Part shown: piece by piece, positions 18,713 to 27,166 of the stretch
How the letters are laid out: every line of letters begins with the position of its first letter
Position numbering within the stretch: the first letter of the stretch is position 1
Assembly (NCBI RefSeq): GCF_000374925.1
Contig: NZ_KB895548.1
Coordinates: 1 to 64,000 of the forward strand
DNA: 64,000 nucleotides
From: Arthrobacter sp. 131MFCol6.1
Lineage (GTDB): Bacteria > Actinomycetota > Actinomycetes > Actinomycetales > Micrococcaceae
Reading direction: 5' to 3'
The notes under the pieces: generated by a model
The model's database searches: none
What the model was told of the DNA's origin: nothing
The model's input: only the letters and a program-made list of their open reading frames with translations
Position numbers and translations under genes: made by a program

Positions 18713-19171
18713 CTACTCGGACGCCGCCAGGTGGTAGGCGTAGAGAAGCGGGGCATCCACACTGGACGTGCTGAGCGTGATCTTGCCCGCGGCGGGCACT
18801 TTGATGCGGGCGGTTTCGCGGCTGCCGTTGCAGGCGGCACCGGCTTCGGCCAACTGGCTGCCGTCCAGGTTGACGGCGAAGAACGCCTTCCCGCCGCCGT
18901 CGCAGGTCATGGTCAAGGTGTAGGTGCCGGCGGGCACGCCGGAAGCGGACCGGACGATCGGATCCCGGTTCAGGATTTTGCCGGCATCCTCCAGCACTGT
19001 CCCCGGGGCGGAGGGCAGCGCAGTGGCCTTCCACGCCGGGACGTCGGCGCTTTCAATCGAAACGGCCGGGGAACATGCCGCCGCGGCCAGTACGACGACG
19101 GCGGCGGCCGTGCCGCTCAGTGTCCGCCGGGCCAGGCGGCCGGCCGGGGCGTGGGAGGAAGGGAAAACCAT
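18713..19171 (-). CDS. Lipoprotein of unknown function, paralogue B
   Basis: A 152-residue predicted lipoprotein with hydrophobic segment GTAAAVVVLAAA and lipobox AAAC (Cys33). The conserved C-terminal region has a TYTLTMTCDGGG strand, a second cysteine in GAACNGSRETARI, and ends LLYAYHLAASE, paralleling paralogue A (cysteines in TLACRS and SLRCGT). The paired cysteines could form a disulfide outside the membrane. It is divergent from the MerR-type regulator gene. I do not recognise the function. Confidence 0.72.
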   Translation of the reverse strand: MVFPSSHAPAGRLARRTLSGTAAAVVVLAAAACSPAVSIESADVPAWKATALPSAPGTVLEDAGKILNRDPIVRSASGVPAGTYTLTMTCDGGGKAFFAVNLDGSQLAEAGAACNGSRETARIKVPAAGKITLSTSSVDAPLLYAYHLAASE

Positions 19172-19243
19172 GCCTCAAACTTACCGTCCCGCGGGCTGCC
19201 CTCCGGCCGCGCCGACGTCCCGGGCACCCTTCCCTGCGGACCC

Positions 19244-19274
19244 TTGACTTTGACGCTGCGTCAAAGTTTAGAGT
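19244..19274 (+). promoter_or_regulatory. MerR-type promoter/operator: 21-bp palindrome between -35 and -10
   Basis: A -35 TTGACT (19244-19249) and a -10 TAGAGT (19269-19274) are 19 bp apart, the over-long spacing typical of MerR-activated promoters. Between and overlapping them is a perfect palindrome: ACTTTGACGC, centre T, GCGTCAAAGT (19247-19267). It lies ~90 bp before the regulator gene, so autoregulation is very likely. Confidence 0.75.
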
Positions 19275-19360
19275 CGAAGCGACGGCCGGCAGCGGCCGGC
19301 CGGCACGGGAACAGCGGGGTCCAGGGGACGCGGGCCTCGAGGGCGCAGAAGGGTGGAGGC

Positions 19361-20140
19361 ATGGACTGGTCCGTTCAGCAGATCGCGAAGTTGGCCGGCA
19401 CCACCGGCCGGACTTTGCGTCATTACGACGACATCGGCCTGCTCAGGCCAAGCCGCACCGGCAACAACGGCTACCGGTACTACGGCCAGGAGTCCCTGGT
19501 CCGTCTGCAGCGGATCCTGCTCCTGCGCGACTTGGGGCTCGGGCTGCCGGCGATCGCGGACGTGCTCGGCAACGAGGCGGACGAGGAGCATGCACTGGGC
19601 CGGCACTTGGCGTGGCTGCTGCAGGAACAGGACAGGCTGGGGCGGCAGATTGCCTCGGTCCGTCACACCATCGAGGCATTGCAAACGGGAGGAAAGATCA
19701 TGGCGGAGGAAATGTTCGACGGTTTCGACCACACCACGTACCAGGAAGAGGTGGAGCAGCGGTGGGGCAAGGACGCCTATGCGAAGTCGGACGCCTGGTG
19801 GCGCGGCATGGGGGCCGGGGAGAAGGCTGCCTGGACGGAACAGTCCCGGCAGCTCGGTGCCGACTGGACGGCTGCTGCGGCATCGGGGGTTCCGGCGGAC
19901 AGCGCGCGGGCGCAGGACCTGGCCCGGCGCCACGTCGAATGGCTTAGGGGAATCCCCGGCACGCCGGCGTCACCCGCAGCGGGCGGCAGCCCAGCGACCG
20001 ATGGCGACATCAAGGGGTACGTGACGGGGCTCGGCGAGATGTACGTGGCCGATCCCAGGTTCGCCGCCAACTATGGAGGTGCCGACGGCGCCGCCATCGT
20101 CCGGGACGCCCTGAAAATCTATGCGGAGACCGAGCTGTAG
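19361..20140 (+). CDS. TipA-like MerR-family regulator with TipAS domain
   Basis: A 259-residue transcriptional activator. The MerR winged-helix DNA-binding domain is at the N-terminus (MDWSVQQIAKLAGTTGRTLRHYDDIGLLRP), followed by a dimerisation helix (~75-110). A TipAS drug-binding-type domain starts near MFDGFDHTTYQEEVEQRWG, with KSDAWWRGM and VADPRFAANYGG as in TipA/Mta/SkgA proteins. Such proteins sense thiopeptides or other hydrophobic drugs and activate their own promoter. The start ATG follows GGTGGAGG. A start inside the gene (MAEEMFDGF, residue ~114) could give a TipAS-only product as in Streptomyces; that is inference. Confidence 0.9.
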   Translation: MDWSVQQIAKLAGTTGRTLRHYDDIGLLRPSRTGNNGYRYYGQESLVRLQRILLLRDLGLGLPAIADVLGNEADEEHALGRHLAWLLQEQDRLGRQIASVRHTIEALQTGGKIMAEEMFDGFDHTTYQEEVEQRWGKDAYAKSDAWWRGMGAGEKAAWTEQSRQLGADWTAAAASGVPADSARAQDLARRHVEWLRGIPGTPASPAAGGSPATDGDIKGYVTGLGEMYVADPRFAANYGGADGAAIVRDALKIYAETEL

Positions 20141-20153
20141 CCGGACTTGCATC

Positions 20154-20190
20154 GCCCGGGCCCACGCCCGGGCCCAAACCCGGGCACGGC
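20154..20190 (+). terminator. Possible GC-rich terminator after the MerR-type gene
   Basis: The short run between genes contains the palindromic core GCCCGGGC twice plus a third CCCGGGC, able to fold into alternative hairpins. There is no U-tract, so this is tentative. Confidence 0.35.
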
Positions 20191-20234
20191 CTCCGGAATG
20201 AAGGGGGCCCGGCCCCGGGGACTAAACTTGTCCG

Positions 20235-21974
20235 GTGACTTCCTCAGCGCAAGGCCCCGCCGCACCGGCTCGTTCCACGCAGGCTCGTTCAACGCAGGCT
20301 CGTTCCACGCAGGCTCGTTCAACACAGGCTCGTTCAACGCAGGCTCCGGCTACCCCGTTCACGGCGGGCAATACTCCGGACGCTCCGCGCAGCGACCTCC
20401 CCGGCCTCCTCGAGGCCTTGGCCGCTGACCTGCGTGCCGTTGGCTACACCGTGGACGGGGTCGCGGAGCTGCTCGGCGAGGCCGCGCACTCGGCCCTGGG
20501 CCGGGACCAGCTCATCCCGGCGCTGATCATCACCGGGCGTTCCCTCGGGGAGCCGGCGACGGCGGCGCTCGCCGGCGTCGTGCGTCTCTGGCTCCTGTCC
20601 GAACCGCAGCGCGCGGAGACGCTCGACGACGCCCTCCCCGGCATCCGTACCAGGGGGCTGATGGAACTTGGTCTCGTGGAGCCCTCGGGCGGGGACCTGG
20701 TCCAGGCGAAGGTGGACCTCAGGCCCTACGGCTGGGACCCGGCCGTGGGGGAGGACGGGACCAGTGCGGGCGGCGCGGACCTCTGGGTGGCCAGCGACCT
20801 CGCGGCCCATCAGCGCGCTGGCGTTCTCCGGCATGACCACGTCCTGGGGATTGGGCAGGCCTCCACCACCCTGGTCCAGGTCACCGCCCGCCGCCATGTT
20901 GCCACGGCCCTCGATCTCGGCACCGGCTGCGGTATCCAGACCTTCCACCTGCTGCACCACGCCGAGCACGTGACCGCCACGGACATCTCCGAACGTGCGC
21001 TGGCGTTCACGCGGTTCAACCTGCTGCTCAACGCCGCCGAACTGCACCTGGACCCGGCCGACCTTGATGCCCGCGTCAGCCTGCGGCTCGGGTCCCTGCT
21101 GGACCCGGTCGCGGGGCAGGAGTTCGAGCTGGTGGTGTCCAACCCGCCGTTTGTCATTACGCCCCGCAGCCTGGGCGAGACCGCCACGGACCAGTTCACG
21201 TACCGCGACGGCGGCCTGCCGGGGGACGAGATTGTGTCCTCGCTGGTCCGCGCATTGCCCTCGGTCCTTGCCCCGGGCGGAACGGCCCAGCTTCTGGGCA
21301 ACTGGGAGATCACGGCGGGCGCCGGCTGGGCCGACCGGCCCCAGAGCTGGGTCGGCCCGGCCGCCGACGTCTGGTTCATCCAGCGCGAGCAGGTGGGCCC
21401 CGAGCAGTATGCCGAGACCTGGCTCCAAGACGCCTCGGAAGGCCGCGACCGCCGGCTCTACGAGGACTCGTACGCGGCCTACCTGGACGACTTCGCCTCG
21501 CGCAATGTGGCCGGAATCGGCTTCGGCATGATCTGGCTGCGGCGGCCTGCCGACGGCGCCGGACGGGTGCTGTCGCGCTTCGAGGAGATCACCTACCCGA
21601 TCGAACAACCGGTCGGGCCGCACCTGGGCGCCGCCGTCGAGCGTGCCGACTGGCTGGCCGGCCATGATCTGGCCGCCGCCCACCTGCTGGTCGCGGAGGA
21701 CGTCACCGAAGAACGGCACCAGCGCCCCGGCGCGGAACACCCCGGCGTCATCCTGCTGCGGCAGGGTGCCGGGCTGCGCCGCACCAACCTGCTCAGTACC
21801 GAGCTGGCGGGCCTCGTCTCAGCGTGCGACGGCGACCTGTCCGTCGGGCAGATCATCGGCGCCCTCGAGGCCCTGCTGGGCGGCTACGAGGGGTTCGACG
21901 GCGCGGAGTTCCGCACTGGCCTGCTCGAAGAAGTCGGGAACCTCGTCCGCGACGGCTTCCTTCTGCCTGCCTGA
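20235..21974 (+). CDS. Class I SAM-dependent methyltransferase (N5-glutamine/HemK-like fold)
   Basis: A 579-residue protein with a central methyltransferase domain. Motif I is ALDLGTGCGIQTFHLL, the acidic loop is VTATDISERAL, and the catalytic-type NPPF is in VVSNPPFVITPR, as in enzymes that modify planar amides or bases. A ~200-residue N-terminal helical domain (DLPGLLEALAADLRAVGYTV) and a ~170-residue C-terminal domain flank it, an arrangement common in Actinobacteria. The GTG start is followed at once by five ARSTQ repeats; translation could begin later, after the repeats. The last 156 bp overlap the convergent MFS gene. The substrate is unknown. Confidence 0.82.
   Translation: MTSSAQGPAAPARSTQARSTQARSTQARSTQARSTQAPATPFTAGNTPDAPRSDLPGLLEALAADLRAVGYTVDGVAELLGEAAHSALGRDQLIPALIITGRSLGEPATAALAGVVRLWLLSEPQRAETLDDALPGIRTRGLMELGLVEPSGGDLVQAKVDLRPYGWDPAVGEDGTSAGGADLWVASDLAAHQRAGVLRHDHVLGIGQASTTLVQVTARRHVATALDLGTGCGIQTFHLLHHAEHVTATDISERALAFTRFNLLLNAAELHLDPADLDARVSLRLGSLLDPVAGQEFELVVSNPPFVITPRSLGETATDQFTYRDGGLPGDEIVSSLVRALPSVLAPGGTAQLLGNWEITAGAGWADRPQSWVGPAADVWFIQREQVGPEQYAETWLQDASEGRDRRLYEDSYAAYLDDFASRNVAGIGFGMIWLRRPADGAGRVLSRFEEITYPIEQPVGPHLGAAVERADWLAGHDLAAAHLLVAEDVTEERHQRPGAEHPGVILLRQGAGLRRTNLLSTELAGLVSACDGDLSVGQIIGALEALLGGYEGFDGAEFRTGLLEEVGNLVRDGFLLPA
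20268..20342 (+). repeat. 15-bp in-frame tandem repeat, 5 copies (ARSTQ)
   Basis: Five 15-bp units close to GCTCGTTCAACGCAG encode ARSTQ five times at residues 12-36 of the methyltransferase. Units differ by single bases (TTCCAC/TTCAAC, ACGCAG/ACACAG), all synonymous. Confidence 0.9.
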
Positions 21975-23336
21975 TACGGCAGCGGCCGCGCCCGCCAACG
22001 GCGGTTCGGTAGCGGCCGGCAACGCCGCTTCTGCCGCAGCCCCGGCTGCCGCAGGACCAGTACCGGAGTCGGAATCCTCCCGGCCGAACCGCGGCAGGAC
22101 GTACGCCGTGAGGGCGAGGGCGACCACGGCCCCGACGACGCCGGTGAGCACGAAGCTGACGCGCACCGGCACCAGGGCGCCCAGGAGGCCGCCCAGGGCC
22201 AGCGCACCAATGGAGACGGCACGCGTCATCCCGCCCACAATCGCCATCGCCTGGCCGCGCCCGCTTTCCGGAATCCGCAGGATCGCGATCGCCCCGAAAC
22301 AGGCGTTCAGGACACCGCAGGCCACCCCCGTCCCTGTGTAGGCGGCAAAGAGCAGTTCCACGCTCGGGACCATCCCGGTGAGGACCAGGCACGCCGAGGC
22401 TGCGGTCATGGAGGCCAGCAGCACGCGCAGCCGGACCCGTGGCGTCCTGATCCTGCCGGCCATCGCGGCCCCGGCTGCCATCCCGAGGCCGAAGGCCGCG
22501 GACAGGAGGCCGTACTGGATCTCGGTGGCGCCAAGTTCGTCGCGGGCCAGGAACACCTCGAGCACGTTGGTGGCTTCGCCGACGACGATGAAGAACATCG
22601 CCCCCAGGACCAGGGCCCAGACCAGGCTGTCCCGGCGGATCAAGCGCAGCCCGTCCAGCAGCGCCGGCTTCGCCTGGCCGGCCCGTTCGGCCGCCGTGCC
22701 GCGGCGGGTGCGGATCAGCAGCGCGCCGAGCCCCATGGCGACATAGCAGCCGCTGGCCACGGCGAACACCAGCCCGGTCCCGCCCCAGCCGCTGAGCAGG
22801 CCGCCCGCGGCGGGGCCGGCCATGCCCGCGATCATGATGGTCGCCTGCATGGTCCCCATGGCCCGGGGCGTGCGGTCCTCGCCCACAATCCGCGGCAGCA
22901 GGGCCTGCCAGGTGGGGCTGGCCACGGACTGGGCTGCGTCGAGCATGAACGTCATGGCAAACAGCACGGGCAGATAGTTCTCCAGATACTGCATGCCAAG
23001 CCCCATGCCGGCGACGGCGGCGGCGCTGACCGCGGAACTCGCCGTCGCCAGCGTGCGCGAATCCATGGTGTCGGCGAGCCGGCCGGCCCACGGGGCCAGC
23101 AGGACCAGCGGCAGCGCTGAACACAAAAGGTAGGAGGCCACGAGCCAGGGCCCGGCGACAGGCGTTTCGCCGGCCGCGGCCGCGTTCTGCAGATGCAGCA
23201 TGACGCTGACGACGACGGCGCCCATCCCCGCCGTCGCCACGAACCGGGCGGTGCCGGCAATCAGGAAGTCGCGGTTGCGCCACAGGGGCCGCACGCCGGT
23301 TGCGGGGGCCGGCAATTTATGAAGTGTCTGTTTCAT
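21819..23336 (-). CDS. MFS transporter (drug-efflux type)
   Basis: A 505-residue major facilitator protein with ~12 membrane segments, starting MKQTLHKLPAPATGVRPLWRNRDFLIAG. It has the MFS-type loop WAGRLADTMDSRTLATASS between helices 2 and 3 and a second-half repeat RIRTPRVRLRVLLASM. The last ~70 residues form an Ala-rich hydrophilic tail encoded antisense to the methyltransferase 3' end. The start is the ATG inside an inverted repeat, divergent from an ArsR-like regulator gene, so it is probably the regulator's target. The export substrate is unknown. Confidence 0.87.
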   Translation of the reverse strand: MKQTLHKLPAPATGVRPLWRNRDFLIAGTARFVATAGMGAVVVSVMLHLQNAAAAGETPVAGPWLVASYLLCSALPLVLLAPWAGRLADTMDSRTLATASSAVSAAAVAGMGLGMQYLENYLPVLFAMTFMLDAAQSVASPTWQALLPRIVGEDRTPRAMGTMQATIMIAGMAGPAAGGLLSGWGGTGLVFAVASGCYVAMGLGALLIRTRRGTAAERAGQAKPALLDGLRLIRRDSLVWALVLGAMFFIVVGEATNVLEVFLARDELGATEIQYGLLSAAFGLGMAAGAAMAGRIRTPRVRLRVLLASMTAASACLVLTGMVPSVELLFAAYTGTGVACGVLNACFGAIAILRIPESGRGQAMAIVGGMTRAVSIGALALGGLLGALVPVRVSFVLTGVVGAVVALALTAYVLPRFGREDSDSGTGPAAAGAAAEAALPAATEPPLAGAAAAVSGRQKEAVADEVPDFFEQASAELRAVEPLVAAQQGLEGADDLPDGQVAVAR

Positions 23337-23339
23337 AAA
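23316..23339. promoter_or_regulatory. Inverted repeat over the MFS start codon, candidate repressor site
   Basis: TTTATGAA and TTCATAAA are perfect 8-bp arms separated by 8 nt, with the MFS start codon in one arm. A further TTTCATAGTTT half-site-like sequence lies at 23381-23391 before the ArsR-like gene. It is a candidate site for that regulator. Confidence 0.45.
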
Positions 23340-23415
23340 CAGGAACGTAGCCCGGCGGCAAAACAAATGTCAAGCATTTCTTTCATAGTTTGACGGGTCT
23401 GGATACACTGGAGGA

Positions 23416-24096
23416 GTGAACGCAGAAACCCCGACGGCGGAGTCAACGGCTCCGCCGGCCACCAAGCGCCGGCACCGTCCGGAGAAGCAAGTGGAAATCA
23501 CTGACCCGAAGGCGATCCGTGCCCTGGCCCACGCCGCCCGGCTGGAGGTCATTTCCGAGCTGTATTCCACCCAGGTGAGCCGCACGGCCACCGAGCTTGC
23601 CGCGCAGACCGGACTGACTCCCAGCGCCATGAGCTACCACCTGCGGGCACTGCAGAAGTGGGGCATCGTGGTTCCCGCGGCCACCGCAGGGGATGCCCGG
23701 GAGCGGCGCTGGCAGGCCGCCGGTACAGATTTCACCATCCACTCTCTGGGGGGAGTGGCCAGCCCCGAACTCGCCGTCCTGGACCTGGAGCTCGACGCCT
23801 ACCGCCGCCGGGTCCGTGCCTACGCCACGGCCCGCAACGCCCGGCGCGAGAGCGGCGACACCGCCGACGGCCCGTCCTCGGTGGTACTGGCCAGCAACCT
23901 GCTGTACCTGACGCCGGAGCAGCGGGCCGAACTGACGCGGCGGATCTTCGACCTGCTGCGAGACTACGAACTCGAGGATCCGGACCATGTGCCCGAGGGC
24001 GCCGAGCGCATGGCCACTATGTGGTCGATGATTCCGGACGACCGCGGACCGGCTGCAAAAGCCGCCCCCGGCAAGCCCGCCGCCGGCAAGGGCTGA
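23416..24096 (+). CDS. ArsR/HTH_20-type winged-helix regulator
   Basis: A 226-residue regulator. The winged-helix domain runs from ITDPKAIRALAHAARLEVIS through TELAAQTGLTPSAMSYHLRALQKWGIV. A dimerisation/effector region with YLTPEQRAELTRRIFDLLRDYE follows. No metal-binding cysteine motif is visible, so it probably senses a small molecule. It is divergent from the MFS gene. The GTG start has GGAGG only 1 nt before it, too close for normal use. TACACT lies 6 nt before the GTG, so a leaderless transcript is possible. Confidence 0.83.
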   Translation: MNAETPTAESTAPPATKRRHRPEKQVEITDPKAIRALAHAARLEVISELYSTQVSRTATELAAQTGLTPSAMSYHLRALQKWGIVVPAATAGDARERRWQAAGTDFTIHSLGGVASPELAVLDLELDAYRRRVRAYATARNARRESGDTADGPSSVVLASNLLYLTPEQRAELTRRIFDLLRDYELEDPDHVPEGAERMATMWSMIPDDRGPAAKAAPGKPAAGKG

Positions 24097-24121
24097 GGCC
24101 GACGCCGGGAAGGCCTGGACC

Positions 24122-24195
24122 GGTCGCGGGCACGGCGCGGGTCTGCAGCCGGGGCGCCCCCGGGGGCCGCCCGCGACCCGGCCTTTTTGCGGCCG
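24122..24195 (+). terminator. Compound hairpin terminator
   Basis: GGTCGCGGGC (24122-24131) pairs with GCCCGCGACC (24169-24178), enclosing a GGCGCC/GGGGGC-rich inner hairpin. It is followed by CGGCC, a run of five T, then GCGGCCG. It fits termination after the ArsR-like gene and before topA. Confidence 0.6.
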
Positions 24196-24311
24196 GAAGC
24201 CGCGTCCGCCGGGCCGTCATTTCCGGCCGGATGCGCGGGATTCTGCAAAATATGGTGAACTAGGCGGGTATGGGCGCATCTGCCCGAGCCACCTTTTTCT
24301 GTAGGAGCACC

Positions 24312-27050
24312 GTGCCAAGCAAGGCCAAAACCGGCAAGAAACTCGTGATTGTGGAGTCTCCCGCCAAGAGCAAGACCATCGCCAAGTACCTCGGCGAAGG
24401 CTTCATAGTGGAGGCCTCCATCGGTCACATCCGCGACCTCCCGCAGCCCTCGGAGCTCCCCGCGGAACTGAAGAAGACCCCGCTGGGCAAGTTCGCCGTC
24501 GACATCGACAACGACTTCAAGCCCTACTACGTGGTGTCCTCGGACAAGAAGAAGAAGGTCGCCGAGCTCAAGGCCCAGCTCAAAGACGCCGACGCTCTCT
24601 ATCTCGCAACCGATGGGGACCGCGAGGGCGAGGCCATCGCGTGGCACCTGCTGGAAGTGCTCAAGCCCAAGGTTCCCGTCTACCGGATGACCTTCGGTGA
24701 AATCACCAAGGAAGCCATCCACCGCGCCATGGACAACCTGCGCGATGTCGACCAGGACCTGGTGGACGCCCAGGAGACCCGCCGCGTCCTGGACCGGCTC
24801 TACGGCTATGAGATCTCCCCCGTGCTCTGGCGCAAGGTGGCCCGCGGCCTCTCCGCCGGCCGCGTGCAGTCCGTCGTCACCCGCATGGTGGTGGACCGCG
24901 AACGCGAGCGGATGGCCTTCAAGGCCGCCTCCTACTGGGACCTCACCGGCCAGTTCGGTGCCGGTTCCGGCTCCTTCAAAGCCAAACTCGCCGCCGTCGA
25001 CGGCGCCAAGGTCGCCAGCGGCCGGGACTTCAACGACAACGGCGAGCTCACCTCCCGCAACGCCGTGCACCTCAACGAGGAACTCGCCGCCTCGCTCGCG
25101 GCGGGGCTGCAGGACGCCGACTTCCGCGTCCGCTCCGTCGACACCAAGCCCTACACCCGCCGCCCGGCCGCGCCGTTCACCACCTCCACGCTGCAGCAGG
25201 AGGCCGGCCGCAAGCTGCGCTTCTCCTCGAAGAGCACGATGCAGGTGGCGCAGCGGCTCTACGAAAACGGCTACATCACCTATATGCGTACGGACTCGTC
25301 CGCGCTGAGCAACGAGGCCGTCACGGCCGCCCGGCGCCAGGCCTCCGAGCTGTACGGCCCCGAGTACGTGCCGCAGTCGCCGCGGGTCTACAGTGGCAAG
25401 GCAGCGAACGCGCAGGAAGCCCACGAGGCCATCCGTCCCGCCGGTGACTCCTTCCGCACCCCGGCCCAGGTGGCCCAGCAGCTCTCCGGCGACGAATTCC
25501 GCCTCTACGAGCTCATCTGGAAGCGCACGGTCGCCTCGCAGATGGCTGACGCCAAGGGCTCCACCGCCACGATCCGCCTCGGCGCCGTCACCGTGGGTGA
25601 CCCGGCCGACCGCCGCGACGCCGAGTTCTCGGCCTCGGGCACCGTCATCACCTTCCCCGGCTTCCTCGCCGCCTACGAAGAAGGCAAGGACGAAAGCCGC
25701 GGAGACGACGAGTCCGAGGAAGCACGCAGGCTGCCCAACGTGGCCAAGGACGACGCGCTCACCGCCACCGACATTGTCGCCGTCGGCCACGAGACTTCGC
25801 CGCCGCCGCGCTACACCGAAGCCTCGCTGACCGCGGAGCTGGAAAAGAAGGGCATCGGCCGCCCGTCGACCTACGCCTCCACCATCTCCACGATCCAGGA
25901 CCGCGGCTACGTCCGGAAGCAGGGTTCCGCGCTGGTCCCGAGCTGGATCGCGTTCTCCGTGATCCGGCTTCTGGAGCAGCACTTCCACGACTACGTGGAC
26001 TACGAGTTCACGGCCGACATGGAAGCGGACCTGGACAAGATCGCCAACGGCCAGGCGGCCGGACCGGCGTGGCTCAAGCACTTCTACTTCGGTGAGGACT
26101 CCGAGCCCGGCCTGCTGAGCATCGTGAACAACCTCGGCGAGATCGATGCCCGCGAGATCAACTCCATCCCCATCACGGACGCGATCACGCTCCGGGTGGG
26201 CAAGTTCGGCCCGTACCTGGAAAGCTCCACCGCGACGGTGGATCCCGAGACCGGCGAAGTGGTTGAGGCGGCCCGCGCCAACGTTCCCGAGGACCTGGCC
26301 CCGGATGAGCTCACGGCCGCCAAGGCCATCGAACTCATGGAGACCGCTGCCCCGGAGGAGCGTGTCCTCGGCGCGGACCCGCACACCGGGCACACGATCG
26401 TGGCCAAGAACGGCCGCTACGGCGCCTACGTGACCGAGATCATCCCGGAGATGACCGAGGAACAGCTGGCCAACCAGCCCGTTGAGTACTACAAGAACGG
26501 CAAGCCCAAGCCGCCGAAGAAGCCCGTCAAGGCCAAACCGCGCACCGGGTCCCTGTTCGCGTCCATGAGCGTGGACACCATCACGCTGGACGAGGCGCTG
26601 CAGCTCATGAGCCTGCCCCGCGTGCTCGGCCAGGATGCCGACGGCAACCCGATCACGGTGCAGAACGGCCGGTTCGGCCCGTACCTGAAGAAGGGCACGG
26701 ACTCCCGCTCCATCGGCTCCGAAGAGGAGATCTTCACGATCACGCTCGAGGCGGCGCTGGAGATCTACTCGCAGCCCAAGCAGCGCGGCGCCCGTGCCGC
26801 CGTGCCGCCGCTGGCCGAATTCGGGCCGGACCCGGTCTCGGAGAAGAACATCGTGGTGAAGGAAGGCCGGTTCGGCCCGTACATCACTGACGGCATCACT
26901 AACATCACGGTGCCGCGCACCACCTCGATCGAGGAGCTGACCCGGGAACGCGCCGTCGAACTCCTCGCCGAAAAGCGGGCCAAGGGCCCGGTCAAGCGCA
27001 CGACGACGGCCCGCAAGGCACCCGCTCGGAAGGCCCCGGCCAAGAAGTAG
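24312..27050 (+). CDS. topA: DNA topoisomerase I
   Basis: A 912-residue type IA topoisomerase that relaxes negative supercoils. The TOPRIM domain has LVIVESPAKSKTIAKYLG (residues ~10-27) and ATDGDREGEAIAWHL (acidic DxD). The active-site tyrosine is in GYITYMRTDSSALS (Tyr ~324). Other conserved blocks are RGLSAGRVQSVVTRMV and GIGRPSTYASTISTIQDRGYV. The C-terminus has actinobacterial zinc-free repeats (GRYGAYV, GRFGPYL, GRFGPYI) and a lysine/alanine tail (ARKAPARKAPAKK) used for DNA binding. The GTG start follows TAGGAGCACC. Confidence 0.98.
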   Translation: MPSKAKTGKKLVIVESPAKSKTIAKYLGEGFIVEASIGHIRDLPQPSELPAELKKTPLGKFAVDIDNDFKPYYVVSSDKKKKVAELKAQLKDADALYLATDGDREGEAIAWHLLEVLKPKVPVYRMTFGEITKEAIHRAMDNLRDVDQDLVDAQETRRVLDRLYGYEISPVLWRKVARGLSAGRVQSVVTRMVVDRERERMAFKAASYWDLTGQFGAGSGSFKAKLAAVDGAKVASGRDFNDNGELTSRNAVHLNEELAASLAAGLQDADFRVRSVDTKPYTRRPAAPFTTSTLQQEAGRKLRFSSKSTMQVAQRLYENGYITYMRTDSSALSNEAVTAARRQASELYGPEYVPQSPRVYSGKAANAQEAHEAIRPAGDSFRTPAQVAQQLSGDEFRLYELIWKRTVASQMADAKGSTATIRLGAVTVGDPADRRDAEFSASGTVITFPGFLAAYEEGKDESRGDDESEEARRLPNVAKDDALTATDIVAVGHETSPPPRYTEASLTAELEKKGIGRPSTYASTISTIQDRGYVRKQGSALVPSWIAFSVIRLLEQHFHDYVDYEFTADMEADLDKIANGQAAGPAWLKHFYFGEDSEPGLLSIVNNLGEIDAREINSIPITDAITLRVGKFGPYLESSTATVDPETGEVVEAARANVPEDLAPDELTAAKAIELMETAAPEERVLGADPHTGHTIVAKNGRYGAYVTEIIPEMTEEQLANQPVEYYKNGKPKPPKKPVKAKPRTGSLFASMSVDTITLDEALQLMSLPRVLGQDADGNPITVQNGRFGPYLKKGTDSRSIGSEEEIFTITLEAALEIYSQPKQRGARAAVPPLAEFGPDPVSEKNIVVKEGRFGPYITDGITNITVPRTTSIEELTRERAVELLAEKRAKGPVKRTTTARKAPARKAPAKK

Positions 27051-27060
27051 GCCAGCGCGC

Positions 27061-27128
27061 CGAAATCGCCGGAAACCTGACGATTCGCCGGAAATTACCG
27101 GCGAAACCGCAGGTTTCCGGCGATTTCG
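27061..27128. repeat. Nested palindrome after topA (terminator or repeat element)
   Basis: A perfect 19-bp outer stem (CGAAATCGCCGGAAACCTG, 27061-27079, with its complement at 27110-27128) encloses a second perfect 8-bp stem, TTCGCCGG / CCGGCGAA (27084-27105), with loop AAATTA. The arms are variants of one motif, TCGCCGGAAA. It lies 11 bp after the topA stop codon and probably terminates topA. Confidence 0.75.
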
Positions 27129-27166
27129 CGTTTGCGGACCGGCCGTGGACGTGATCGAGTAGGAAT

